Origin: Acidimicrobiaceae bacterium
GTDB taxonomy: Bacteria > Actinomycetota > Acidimicrobiia > Acidimicrobiales > RAAP-2
Direction of reading: 5' to 3'
Assembly: GCA_003133665.1 (NCBI GenBank)
Contig: PKYK01000034.1
Coordinates: forward strand, 22,685-86,684
Length of the DNA: 64,000 nucleotides
The notes beneath the pieces were generated by a model. That model did not search any database and was not told the DNA's origin. It saw only the letters and a list, made by a program, of their open reading frames with translations. Position numbers and translations under genes: made by a program. Below, one piece after another: positions 31,524 to 40,497 of the stretch. How positions within the stretch are numbered: position 1 is the first letter of the stretch; the number at the start of each line of letters is the position of its first letter.

Positions 31524-33788
31524 GTGAACACTACGAGGGCCAAGTTAGTAGCGTTCTACCAGCGCCTTCCGGCGCCGACGATGCCGGTGCTGCTCATCAT
31601 CCTCGCGGTCGTCGCGGGCAACATCATGTACATCTCGGGCCTCGCCTCGGACGACCCGATCGCCTGGACCGCGAACATCTCGCACCACCTGTGTCGGGTG
31701 GCGTGCGGTCGTCCGGCCATCGATCCCAATGTCGGTTATCTCACTCAGGCCCTCGGTCACCTCGCCGCCTTGGACATCCTTCACGGTCACCTGCCCTGGT
31801 GGAACTACTTCGAGGGACTCGGTCAGCCACTCGCCGGCGAAATGCAGAGTGCGGCCCTCTTCCCTTTGACGCTCTTGTTCGCGACGTCCAATGGCCTGCT
31901 GTGGTTCCACGTCTCACTTGAAGTGATTGCCGGAGTCTCCACGTACTTCCTGGCCAAGCGACTCGCAATGCCCACATTCCTCGCGACCGGCATCGGCGTG
32001 GTCTTCGCGCTGAACGGCACATTCGCCTGGCTCGGGAACTCAGTCCTCAATCCGGTCGCCTTCCTGCCCATGTTGCTGCTCGGCATCGAGATGATTTTTG
32101 ACGGTGCCCGGTCCGGCGCTCGACGGGGTTGGTACGTCGCCGCGATCGCCCTCGCGCTGTCGATTTACGCGGGATTCCCCGAGGTCGCGTTCCTCGACGG
32201 CGTCTTCGCGGGCGGTTGGGCCGTTGTACGCCTCTACATGCTGCCCAAGGACGTCCGTTTCACGGCCGCCCTTCGCCTGGGCATCGCCGGGATCGCGGGC
32301 ACCTTCCTCGCGATGCCCATCCTCATCCCCTTCTACGACTTCATGAAAGTCGCCTTCGTCGGTAACCACCTCGCCAGCGTGGAAGGAATGACGCAACTCT
32401 CCGACCACGGCGCGTCGATGTTGCTGGACCCGTACGTTTTTGGCACCCTCTTTTCGAACCACAACGCCTTCCCGTTCTGGGGCGGCATTGGCGGCTACTT
32501 CGGTGCCAGTGTGAGCGCACTCGCGCTCCTCGGACTCTTCGGGAAACGTCTCCGTCCCTTGCGGCTCTACCTCGCGGGATGGACTTCGCTCGCCGTACTC
32601 GGCGTCTTCAACATCCTCCAAATCCGAGTGTTCTGGAACCTCATCCCCCTCGTCAAGACAATGGCGTTCTCCCGCTACGTGATGCCCAGTTGCGAGATGG
32701 CCCTCGTCGTGCTCGCCGCGCTCGGCATCATGGACTTCGCAACCAATGCGCGGGCCAAGCGAGTCTTCACCCTGACGACGCTGGTGGCTCTGGCCCTCGT
32801 CGTCTGGAGCGTCCTGGCCGCCCGCACGATCAACCACGGAGTGGTCTTGACTCCCACGACTCGCATCATCTTCATCGGGCTGGACGCAATCCCCTTTCTC
32901 TCCATCGGCGCACTGCTGGTCCTGGGACGTTTCTCGAAAGTCCGCGTCGTGCCGCTGTTGATCACCATCGTCCTCGTGGCTGAGTCGCTGCTTCTGTACT
33001 TCGTGCCCACCGCCGAGGCACCCAAGCAGATCACGGTCGACCAAGCACCGATTGAGTTCTTGCAGAACAACCAGGGACAAGAGCGATTCCTCGACTTCGG
33101 CGTCCTGAACGCCAACTGGGGAACGCAGTTCGGCCTGAATTCACTCAGTGCCATCGACCTGCCCTTCCCCAAGGCCTTCTCGCGATTCCTCGCAACCCGA
33201 ATGTTCCCCTCGCTCACGCCGCTCAATCAGTTCGTCATTCACGGCGGCATCACCGGCATCATCGCCCAGGAGAACGCGGTGCTGACTCACTTCTCCGTCT
33301 ACCAGGCGGCCTCGGTGAAATACCTGCTACTCCCGAACTCCATCGTGCTTCTGCCGGGTCTGACGAAACTAGGCGTCCACCGTGTCTTCGAGGACGCCAT
33401 CGCCGGTATCTACGAGATGCCCAATCCGAGGCCGTTCTACTCCACCACGTCGAGCACGTGCACGGTGAAGAGCGCGTCGGTCGGTGCGGCCACCGTGACC
33501 TGCCCGAAAGGCGCTTCGACCCTGATCCGAACCGAGCTCTCCATGGCCGGCTGGCAGGCCACCGTGAATGGCAAGGCCGTCCCGATCACCACCGTTGACG
33601 GCGTCTACCAGAGCGTGACCGTTCCCCAAGGGACGTCAACGGTCACCTTCAACTTCTTGCCCCCGCACGAGAAGTTCGCCTTCCTCGCCGCGCTCGCGGC
33701 TGCCTTCTTTCTCATCGGATCGTGGATCTTCGAGCGTCGACGACCAGCCCGTCCCGCGCGACACGCACGGCCCCGTGGCCAGCGCTAG
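31524..33788 (+). CDS. YfhO-like polytopic membrane protein
   Basis: 754 residues with about 12-13 membrane helices. The first large loop holds DDPIAWTANISHHLCRV and the YfhO-type sequence LHGHLPWWNYFEGLGQPLAGEMQSAALFP, the region corresponding to the GT-C catalytic loop. A soluble C-terminal domain (about 480-720, with ELSMAGWQATVNGKAVPITTVDGVYQSVTVPQG) ends in one last helix. YfhO-family proteins transfer sugars from lipid carriers to lipoteichoic or other surface polymers. Follows the GT2 gene by 49 bases but has its own promoter-like hexamer. Confidence 0.82.
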   Translation: MNTTRAKLVAFYQRLPAPTMPVLLIILAVVAGNIMYISGLASDDPIAWTANISHHLCRVACGRPAIDPNVGYLTQALGHLAALDILHGHLPWWNYFEGLGQPLAGEMQSAALFPLTLLFATSNGLLWFHVSLEVIAGVSTYFLAKRLAMPTFLATGIGVVFALNGTFAWLGNSVLNPVAFLPMLLLGIEMIFDGARSGARRGWYVAAIALALSIYAGFPEVAFLDGVFAGGWAVVRLYMLPKDVRFTAALRLGIAGIAGTFLAMPILIPFYDFMKVAFVGNHLASVEGMTQLSDHGASMLLDPYVFGTLFSNHNAFPFWGGIGGYFGASVSALALLGLFGKRLRPLRLYLAGWTSLAVLGVFNILQIRVFWNLIPLVKTMAFSRYVMPSCEMALVVLAALGIMDFATNARAKRVFTLTTLVALALVVWSVLAARTINHGVVLTPTTRIIFIGLDAIPFLSIGALLVLGRFSKVRVVPLLITIVLVAESLLLYFVPTAEAPKQITVDQAPIEFLQNNQGQERFLDFGVLNANWGTQFGLNSLSAIDLPFPKAFSRFLATRMFPSLTPLNQFVIHGGITGIIAQENAVLTHFSVYQAASVKYLLLPNSIVLLPGLTKLGVHRVFEDAIAGIYEMPNPRPFYSTTSSTCTVKSASVGAATVTCPKGASTLIRTELSMAGWQATVNGKAVPITTVDGVYQSVTVPQGTSTVTFNFLPPHEKFAFLAALAAAFFLIGSWIFERRRPARPARHARPRGQR

Positions 33789-34446
33789 AGGTCGACGAGT
33801 ACGGGTCGTCTCGCACTGGATTGGCGCCCTGACCCTCGTCGCGTGCACGAGCGGCGGCATCGTCACCGTTGGCGTGGGTCCGCTCGCCGCGGCACCGACC
33901 GCGACGACCATCGATCCCGGTCGCCTGGCGCCCACCAGTTCCGAACCGGCGACGGGAGCGGCACTGGCGAGTCGAATGCGTGTGCTGTTCGCCGCCCTGA
34001 CGGCGAACGACGTCACCCGCGCGGACACCGTCTTCTTCCCCCGCACGGCGTATCTTCGAATGAAGTCGGGGCTCCTCGCGAGTCCCGGTGCCGACTACGC
34101 CAATCGGCTACTCGCCTTCTTCCACCTCGACGTGGCGAGCTACCACCGACGGATCGACACCGGTGGCGCCCCGACGCTGCTGCGCGTGACGGCCAACCCC
34201 GCCGATGCCGCGTGGATCGCCCCCGGACACTGCGAGAACCTGATCGGCTACTGGCACCTGCCCGGGGTCCGCCTGGTCTACCGCCAAGGTACGAGGGTCT
34301 GGTCGGTGCGCGTGGCGTCGCTCATTTCGTGGCGCGGGGTCTGGTACGTCGTGCACCTGGGCCCGAATCCCCGTCCCCGCGACGTCGGCACCGTCGATGA
34401 CTTCCGAGCCGGAGCGGGGACGCCGGGTCCGGCCGGCGGCTGTTAG
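33775..34446 (+). CDS. Secreted protein of unknown function
   Basis: 223 residues. An N-terminal signal sequence (VVSHWIGALTLVACTSGGIVTVGVGPLAAAP) is followed by a globular domain with RMRVLFAALTANDVTRADTVFFPRTAYLRMKSGL and GHCENLIGYWHLPGVRLVYRQGTRVWSVRVASLISWRGVWYVVHLGP. The SLISWRG-VWYVVHL pattern resembles nuclear-transport-factor-2-like or similar extracellular beta domains, without certainty. Overlaps the YfhO-like gene by 14 bases, so probably co-expressed. Confidence 0.7.
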   Translation: MASARGRRVRVVSHWIGALTLVACTSGGIVTVGVGPLAAAPTATTIDPGRLAPTSSEPATGAALASRMRVLFAALTANDVTRADTVFFPRTAYLRMKSGLLASPGADYANRLLAFFHLDVASYHRRIDTGGAPTLLRVTANPADAAWIAPGHCENLIGYWHLPGVRLVYRQGTRVWSVRVASLISWRGVWYVVHLGPNPRPRDVGTVDDFRAGAGTPGPAGGC

Positions 34447-35594
34447 CCAGCGGGGGGCCGCAGCGCTCCACTGGCGCCGATCAGCGCGGCGTTCGCCCCA
34501 AAGTCCTGCGTGGAGAGTTGGTTGACGAAGGCGGCCGACGCCCGGGACGGATCGACCGTTGGCTGGCCCGCCGCGCTGAGCACGACTGACGTGAACCGCG
34601 CGCCGACAAACGAGCCCGACGGCGTGAGCGTGACGTGCAAGATGGCGGAGAGCCTCAACGGGCCGACGGACGCGAAGTCGTAGTAGTTGGCGAAGTCGCC
34701 CAGGCTGTAGTCGATGAGGTGGCCGCGGTACCACTCCATGCCGCGCAGCACGTGGGGGCCACTGGCGATCACCAGGTCGGCACCGGCGCTGATTGCCGCG
34801 TGAGCGAAGGCGTACGGGTTGCCCCGGTCCTCACCGACGTAGGTCTCGCTGGCGCGCGTCACGTGATCGGCGGAGGTGCCCTCGGCGCCGGCGTGCATGT
34901 ACACCACGACGACGTTGGCCGTCTTCTTCGCCTGCCCGATGAGCTGGGCGGCGGCCGCGAAGTTCAAGAGGTTATTGGTGTTGTAGTACGGCGCGAAGTC
35001 GACGAAGGCAACCTTGGTGGCGCCATCTCGCACGACGCCGATCTGGCCGGGCAGGCCCGCCTGGGTGATCCCCGCCGCGTGCAGGGCCGCGGTGGTGTCG
35101 AGCACGCCCGTGCCGCCAAAGTCGTGCGAGTGGTTGTTGGCACTGTTCATCACGGTGATGCCCGCGGCACGGTACGCCGAGGCGAACGACGTCGGCACGT
35201 GGAAGGCGTAGCACTCGGTCGAGGTCGGCGAACACTTCGACGTGGCCGCGCTGGTGATGGTTCCCTCGAGGTTGGCGAAGACTATCGGGGCGGCGAGCGC
35301 CGCCTTGATGGGCGCCAGGTACTCGGCGGGATCGGCTGGCAGTTGGGGCGTGTTGCCGAGTTCGGTGTCGCCAACGGCCGAGAGGGTCACGTTCGCCACC
35401 GGGACCGTGGTGGTGGTCGTTGTTGTCGCCGATTCCAGGGTCGTCGACGTGGTGACGGTGGGACTGAGGATGTTGACCGCCCCGAGCGCGACCACGGGCA
35501 CCACCACGAGCACGGGTACGGCCATCAACGTAAATCGCCTCATCGATGTACGGGGCAGCATTCGGCGGCCGGGGGCCCTGTGTTTTCCTACCAT
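34443..35594 (-). CDS. CapA-family (poly-gamma-glutamate capsule type) protein
   Basis: 383 residues. One N-terminal membrane anchor (FTLMAVPVLVVVPVVALGAVNIL), a Thr-rich spacer, then the CapA metallophosphatase-like domain: LSAVGDTELG, VFANLEGTIT, MNSANNHSHDFGGTGVLDT, VVVYMHAGAEG and DLVIASGPHVLRGMEWYRGHLIDYSLGDFANY. These correspond to the metal-binding Asp, Asn-His and GxHxH-like motifs of the family. Role is in surface polymer metabolism. ATG 35594 overlaps the end of the upstream gene, forming a two-gene operon. Its stop overlaps the convergent gene's stop by a few bases. Confidence 0.87.
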   Translation of the reverse strand: MVGKHRAPGRRMLPRTSMRRFTLMAVPVLVVVPVVALGAVNILSPTVTTSTTLESATTTTTTTVPVANVTLSAVGDTELGNTPQLPADPAEYLAPIKAALAAPIVFANLEGTITSAATSKCSPTSTECYAFHVPTSFASAYRAAGITVMNSANNHSHDFGGTGVLDTTAALHAAGITQAGLPGQIGVVRDGATKVAFVDFAPYYNTNNLLNFAAAAQLIGQAKKTANVVVVYMHAGAEGTSADHVTRASETYVGEDRGNPYAFAHAAISAGADLVIASGPHVLRGMEWYRGHLIDYSLGDFANYYDFASVGPLRLSAILHVTLTPSGSFVGARFTSVVLSAAGQPTVDPSRASAAFVNQLSTQDFGANAALIGASGALRPPAG

Positions 35595-36577
35595 GGCTGA
35601 GGTGCACTCGGGCTGTTCGAAGTGAAGACCGCGAAGAAGTCCTTGGTGCTCGGATAGAGAAACCGGCCGGGGATCTGATTAGGGTTCGGCACGAAGAGCG
35701 AAGGCCCCTTGGCGCCCGGGGCCGCGTAGGTCACGAAGATGGGCCACTCGGGATTGATGTCGAGCTCCATGGCCCGCACGCAGTGAAGCTCCACCATCAC
35801 GTGCGCCATTCCGGCGGCGGTCTGCGCCGCCGCCGCCGCATAGATCAGATCACCTTGCTTGGTGATGCCAATCGCGGTGCGCCACACGGCGGGGACGCCG
35901 TGCAGGGTCAGTCCCCAGAGTGAGTTGATCGCCGATCGCGGCGTGGGCGCACCGTTGCTCACCAACAGCGGAAGGTTCTGTCGGGCCATCGCGATGGTTG
36001 GACCCGGGCGGGCCGGTCCGGTCCAGGTGATGATGTTGACGGTGCCGTTGGTGTAGCGCACCGCCGTGGCGAGGCCGTCGATCATCGGGAAGTACAGCGT
36101 GTGATGCACGTAGAAGCCGGCGGCTCCGTCGGCTTCGTAGAATCCCGAGTTGAACGCGGCGAGCAGCCGTGGGTACGCCGAAGGTGGGACCATCTCGGGA
36201 CCCCGCGGCAACGCCGTCGGCCCGGGGCCCTTGTAACCGGGGTAGAGCGCGAGAACGGTCGTCGACGTTCGAATCCACGCCGCGTAGGCGAGCACGGTTG
36301 GTTGGGTGGGATCGGGGGCGAACGTCGTGGTGTACACCGAAGGTGCGGGCTTGGCCCACGCGTCTTTCGCGAGCCATCGTGGACAGACTTCCTTCGGCGT
36401 GCTCGCGGTGCCCGCTGCGGGCGGGGGCCCGACCCTGATACACACCTTCACGGGCGTGTCGAGTTGACGGGCGACATTCGTGGTGGTGGTGCTCGACGAG
36501 GCCGTCTGGGGTCGCAGCAACATCACTCCCGCGACCATCAGGGCACCGGCAACCACAACTGACGCGACTCTACGCAT
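35588..36577 (-). CDS. Phosphodiester glycosidase (NAGPA-like) domain protein
   Basis: 329 residues with a signal peptide (VASVVVAGALMVAGVMLL) and a NAGPA/DUF2233-like domain: AAFNSGFYEADGAAGFYV, NLPLLVSNGAPTPRSAINSLWGL, RTAIGITKQGDLIYAAAAAQTAAGMAHVMVELHCVRAMELDINPEW. This fold cleaves phosphodiester-linked sugars or acts on surface polymers; here it is periplasm/exterior-facing. GAAGG ribosome site upstream. It is coupled to the CapA-like gene, which suggests that the pair works on the same glycopolymer. Confidence 0.83.
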   Translation of the reverse strand: MRRVASVVVAGALMVAGVMLLRPQTASSSTTTTNVARQLDTPVKVCIRVGPPPAAGTASTPKEVCPRWLAKDAWAKPAPSVYTTTFAPDPTQPTVLAYAAWIRTSTTVLALYPGYKGPGPTALPRGPEMVPPSAYPRLLAAFNSGFYEADGAAGFYVHHTLYFPMIDGLATAVRYTNGTVNIITWTGPARPGPTIAMARQNLPLLVSNGAPTPRSAINSLWGLTLHGVPAVWRTAIGITKQGDLIYAAAAAQTAAGMAHVMVELHCVRAMELDINPEWPIFVTYAAPGAKGPSLFVPNPNQIPGRFLYPSTKDFFAVFTSNSPSAPQPW

Positions 36578-36741
36578 GACCTTCTCTCGCGACGGTGCCT
36601 CTACCCATCTTAGGTAAGGGCGGGGCCGATTGAACCGCCACCCCGTGCCCGCGTCGCCGTACGATAACGGTGAAACGATCGCCAGAGGAGCACCGTGTCA
36701 GCGCACCGAGCAGCCCGCAGAACTTCGATCCCGGAGGTCCG

Positions 36742-37524
36742 ATGACCAGTCGCATCGATCAACTCGATCTCTCCCCGAAGCTTTCCCACGAGGAGTCGGA
36801 ACGGCGGATCATCGCCGCCCAGCTGCGACTCGTCCAGTTGCGCCTCTTCACCGCAGGGCTCCTCGAGCCCCACGCGGTCGGTCCGGGCCTGCTCGTGCTC
36901 TTCGAAGGCGTCGACGCCGCGGGCAAGGGAGGCGCGATTCGCCGTCTCGTCAGCGGGCTCGATCCGCGCCACGTCCTCGTCGTGCCCATCGGCACACCCG
37001 ACGAGCAAGCGATGCGTCATCACTTCCTCTGGCGATTCCAACCCTCCATTCCCGGCCGGGGCCAGATGACGGTCTACGACCGGTCCTGGTACGGGCGACT
37101 GCTGGTCGAGCGGGTCGAGAAGTTGATCGACGACGTGGACGTCAAGCGGTCGGCACAGCAGATCATGGAGTTCGAGAGGTCGCTCGTCGACGACGGCATG
37201 ATCCTCGTGAAGTTGTGGCTGCACATCTCAGAGCAAGAGCAGCTGAGACGGTTCAACGACCGGGCCAATGACCCTCTCAAACAGTGGAAGCTCACCCCCG
37301 AGGACTGGCGCAATCGAGAGAAGCGGCCGGCGTACCTCGAGGCCCTCGGCTACGTCCTCGACACCACTGACCAACACCACGCGCACTGGGACCTCATCGC
37401 GGCCGAAGACAAGCACTTTGCCCGGGTCGCGGTTCTCGAAACGATAATCAAGCGTTGGGTCCGCGGCCTCGAGCGCAGGGGCATCGCCGTCCCCGAAGGC
37501 CGGGGCGAGGACTACCTTCGCTAG
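36742..37524 (+). CDS. ppk2: Polyphosphate kinase 2
   Basis: 260 residues. Walker A GVDAAGKGGAIRRL (about 59-72), lid/Walker B region TVYDRSWYGRLLVERV and RFNDRANDPLKQWKLTPEDWRNREK, the characteristic PPK2 motifs. The enzyme transfers phosphate between polyphosphate and nucleotides; a single-domain PPK2 of this length. The sequence VPIGTPDEQAMRHHFLWRFQPSIPGRGQ matches the class I/III type. ATG 36742 is fixed by GGAGG at 36733-36737; an upstream in-frame ATG at 36670 lacks a site. Confidence 0.92.
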   Translation: MTSRIDQLDLSPKLSHEESERRIIAAQLRLVQLRLFTAGLLEPHAVGPGLLVLFEGVDAAGKGGAIRRLVSGLDPRHVLVVPIGTPDEQAMRHHFLWRFQPSIPGRGQMTVYDRSWYGRLLVERVEKLIDDVDVKRSAQQIMEFERSLVDDGMILVKLWLHISEQEQLRRFNDRANDPLKQWKLTPEDWRNREKRPAYLEALGYVLDTTDQHHAHWDLIAAEDKHFARVAVLETIIKRWVRGLERRGIAVPEGRGEDYLR

Positions 37525-37563
37525 GAGCCTCCCTCGGCTCGAATTATCTGGAACACTGAGTCC

Positions 37564-38517
37564 ATGACCTCGCGCTACGGCATCACCATCCCCTTTGATG
37601 GCGTCACCCTGTTAGAGCACCGGGAGTGGTTCCACCGTCTGGCCGATCTGGGCTACACCGACGTCTGGTCCGCCGAGGTCGACGGGGCCGACGGCTTCAC
37701 ACCCCTCGCCCTGGCCGCGGCGTGGGAGCCCCGTCTCAATCTCGGCGTTGCGGTCACCCCGGTCTTCACCCGTGGCCCCGGCCTGCTGGCGATGAGCATC
37801 GCGTCCCTCGCCGAAGTCGCTGGCGGTCGCTTCACCATGGGTCTTGGAGCGTCGAGCGAGCCCGTGGTGCAGCGCTGGAACGGCATCGCCTACGAGAAGC
37901 CCTACGCGCGGACCCGAGACGTCCTGCGATTCGTCAAGCGAGCGCTCGACGGTGAGAAGATCGACCACGTCTTCGATACCTTCGAGGTCCACGGCTTCAG
38001 ACTCTCGCGTCCGGTCATCAATCGCCCACCGATACTGCTCGGCGCACTGCGTCCGGGCATGTTGCGCCTGGCCGGCCTGGAGGCCGACGGCGCCATCTTG
38101 AACTGGCTGGCGGCGAGCGACGTCGCCCAGTGTCGCGCCGAGGTCGGCAGCGGCAAGACCATCGCCGCCCGGCTCTTCGTCATACCTACCGAAGACGCCG
38201 ACGCGGCTCGCTACATCGGCCGACGGATGATCTCGTCGTATCTCACCGTGAACGCCTACGCCGAGTTCCACCGTTGGCTGGGCCGTGGGGAGTTGCTCAC
38301 TCCGATGTGGGAGGCCTGGGCCGCCGGTGACCGCAAGCGGGCCAACGAGGTCATCCCCGACTCGGTCGTCGATGAACTGATCATTCACGGTTCCTACGAC
38401 CAGTGTCGCGATCACGTGGCGCAGTACGTGGAGGCGGGCGTCCAGATACCCACCATTGCCATCGTGCCCTTCGGCATCGACATCAGTCAAGCCGTCGAGG
38501 GCCTCGCCCCGCGTTAG
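37564..38517 (+). CDS. LLM-class F420-dependent oxidoreductase
   Basis: 317-residue luciferase-like monooxygenase barrel: YGITIPFDGVTLLEHREWFHRLADLGYTDVWSAEVDGADGFTPLALAA, then NLGVAVTPVFTRGPGLLAMSIASLAEVAGGRFTMGLG, which forms the deazaflavin-binding part. Pattern is that of F420-dependent LLM enzymes. Fits with cofD-cofE in this window. The stop overlaps that of the convergent acyl-CoA dehydrogenase. Confidence 0.88.
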   Translation: MTSRYGITIPFDGVTLLEHREWFHRLADLGYTDVWSAEVDGADGFTPLALAAAWEPRLNLGVAVTPVFTRGPGLLAMSIASLAEVAGGRFTMGLGASSEPVVQRWNGIAYEKPYARTRDVLRFVKRALDGEKIDHVFDTFEVHGFRLSRPVINRPPILLGALRPGMLRLAGLEADGAILNWLAASDVAQCRAEVGSGKTIAARLFVIPTEDADAARYIGRRMISSYLTVNAYAEFHRWLGRGELLTPMWEAWAAGDRKRANEVIPDSVVDELIIHGSYDQCRDHVAQYVEAGVQIPTIAIVPFGIDISQAVEGLAPR

Positions 38518-39827
38518 GCCGAATCGGCTTCGAGGAACTCGAGGATCCCGGCGAACTTCTCGCGCGCCGCGACGCTGCGAGTGGGAATGAAGTCGGTGGG
38601 GATCTCACTGGCCGTGTAGTTCTTCAGCGCGTGGCGCGCCACGGTCTGGCGGTGCACCTCGTCGGGTCCGTCATAGATGCGAGCCGCGCGGGCCCAGCGG
38701 TACATCGCCTCCAGAGGCATGTCGGCCGAGTAGCCCAGCGCGCCATAGGTCTGAATCGCGCGGTCGATGACGTTGTGGAGCACCGTGGCGCCGTAGTACT
38801 TGATCATGGCGATCTCGTCGCGCGACGCCGACGCCCCGACCTGGTCCATCTTCCACGCGGCGTGCAGCGTCATCAGTCGCGCCGCGTGCATCTCGGCGCG
38901 CGAGTCGGCGATCCAGTTCTGCACCGTCTGCTTCTCCGCCAGCAGCGAGCCGTGCGTGAAGCGGCTGAGTGCTCGCTCGCACATCATGTCAAAGGCCCGC
39001 TGCGACTGGCCCAGCCAGCGCATGCAGTGGTGGATCCGTCCCGGTCCGAGGCGTGTCTGGGCGAGCAGGAACCCAGATCCCTCGGGACCGATGAGGTGGT
39101 CGGCGGGGATGCGTACGTCTTCGTACAGAATCTCCGCGTGGTTCCCAAAGCGGCCGTAGGTCACCTGGGGATCGTCCATGGAGCCCACGTCGCGAACGAT
39201 GGTGACGCCGGGGGTGCCGACCGGCACGACGAACATCGACGAACCCTGGTACGGGTGCACGTCGGGATTCGTCACGGCCATCACGATCAAGATGTCCGCG
39301 ACCGAACCGTTGGTCGTGTACCACTTGCGCCCGTTGACGATCCACTCGTCACCGTCGCGCACGGCGCGCGACTGGAGCAGCCGCGGGTCGCTGCCCGCAG
39401 TGTTCGGCTCGGTCATCGAGAACCCGGACCGCATCGTGCCGTCGAGGAGCGGCTGCAACCAGCGCGAGCGGATGTCCTCGCGCCCGGTCATCTCCATCCC
39501 GGCGGCCAGGAGCTCGGCGTTGCCGCTGTCCGGGGCGTTATTGCCGAACACCACCGGTCCGTACGGAGTCTGACCGAGGATCTCGTGCATCAAGCCGAGT
39601 TGCACCTGGCCGAATCCCATTCCGCCAAGTTGCGCGGGCAGATGCGCGGCCCACAGACCTCGGGACCGCACCTCATCCTGCAGGGGCTTGATGAGTTGGA
39701 TCATGGAATCGTGCGAAATATGGAGGGTCTCGATCGGGAATATCTCTTCGCGCACGAACTGGCGCATCCACACCAGTTTCTCTTCGAACTCCGGTTCGGT
39801 CGCAAAGTCCCACGCCATGGTCACCAT
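38514..39827 (-). CDS. Acyl-CoA dehydrogenase (ACAD11-like)
   Basis: 437 residues. FAD-binding and catalytic pattern: GFSMTEPNTAGSDPRLLQSRA (FAD/acyl loop), RKWYTTNG, LGPGRIHHCMRWLGQSQRAFD and the C-terminal ARIYDGPDEVHRQTVAR, where Asp sits near the site of the catalytic base of ACAD10/11-like enzymes. The length and the pattern match ACAD11-type dehydrogenases, whose kinase-like partner domain is a separate gene at 4211-5251. Start ATG; divergent from the riboflavin synthase gene. Confidence 0.92.
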   Translation of the reverse strand: MVTMAWDFATEPEFEEKLVWMRQFVREEIFPIETLHISHDSMIQLIKPLQDEVRSRGLWAAHLPAQLGGMGFGQVQLGLMHEILGQTPYGPVVFGNNAPDSGNAELLAAGMEMTGREDIRSRWLQPLLDGTMRSGFSMTEPNTAGSDPRLLQSRAVRDGDEWIVNGRKWYTTNGSVADILIVMAVTNPDVHPYQGSSMFVVPVGTPGVTIVRDVGSMDDPQVTYGRFGNHAEILYEDVRIPADHLIGPEGSGFLLAQTRLGPGRIHHCMRWLGQSQRAFDMMCERALSRFTHGSLLAEKQTVQNWIADSRAEMHAARLMTLHAAWKMDQVGASASRDEIAMIKYYGATVLHNVIDRAIQTYGALGYSADMPLEAMYRWARAARIYDGPDEVHRQTVARHALKNYTASEIPTDFIPTRSVAAREKFAGILEFLEADSA

Positions 39828-39921
39828 CCCTTTCAGCGCAACTCTACGCCCCGGAAAAACCTACGAACGCCGACCACGTCGCCGCGCTCTCTACACTGTG
39901 GTCCTTAACGATCGGAGCATC

Positions 39922-40428
39922 ATGGCCAAGAAATCCAAGTCCCCGAAGAAGGTCAAGATCGGCGTGGTCGACACGATGTTCGCCCGCTACGACATGGGCG
40001 CGGCCGCGGTGGCCGAATTGGCCGAGTGTCCGGGTTACGGCGAGACGTTCACCGTGGTCACCCGGACCGTTCCCGGCTTCAAGGACCTCGCCGTCGCGGC
40101 GAAGAACCTGATCGAACGGGACGGCTGCTCGATCGTCGTCGCGCTCGGCATGCCGGGCCGGGCTCCGATCGACAAGCAGTGCGCCCACGAAGCCGCCCTC
40201 GGCATAATGCAGGCGCAACTCATGACCTCGACGCCGATACTCGAGGTGTTCGTGCACGAGGACGAGGCCGACGACCCCCAGGTGCTGGCCTCGGTCTTCG
40301 AGAACCGGTCGCGCAAGCACGCGCGCAACGCCTACTGGATGCTGTTCGAACCCGAACAGCTTCGCCTGCGCGCCGGTCAGGGCATCCGCCAGGGCTTTGA
40401 TGACGCGGGTCCCCTGGTAGCGAGCTGA
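39922..40428 (+). CDS. ribC: Archaeal-type riboflavin synthase (RibC of methanogens)
   Basis: 168 residues. Every block of the archaeal family is seen: KIGVVDTMFARYDM, TRTVPGFKDLAVAAKNLI, CSIVVALGMPGRAPIDKQCAHEAALGIMQAQLMT, ILEVFVHEDEADD and a closing RAGQGIRQGFDDAGP. This enzyme converts two lumazine molecules to riboflavin and is a relative of lumazine synthase, unrelated to the bacterial three-fold RibE. In bacteria it is unexpected. ATG at 39922 is preceded by a GGAG-like GATCGGAGC. The same reading frame is open far upstream without similarity. Stand-alone; no other rib gene adjacent. Confidence 0.9.
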   Translation: MAKKSKSPKKVKIGVVDTMFARYDMGAAAVAELAECPGYGETFTVVTRTVPGFKDLAVAAKNLIERDGCSIVVALGMPGRAPIDKQCAHEAALGIMQAQLMTSTPILEVFVHEDEADDPQVLASVFENRSRKHARNAYWMLFEPEQLRLRAGQGIRQGFDDAGPLVAS

Positions 40429-40497
40429 GTCTCCTGACGTCGCTCACGGTTACTATGCTCGCCAAGGTTACGCTGCGGTAACCACGAGGAGGAACCC

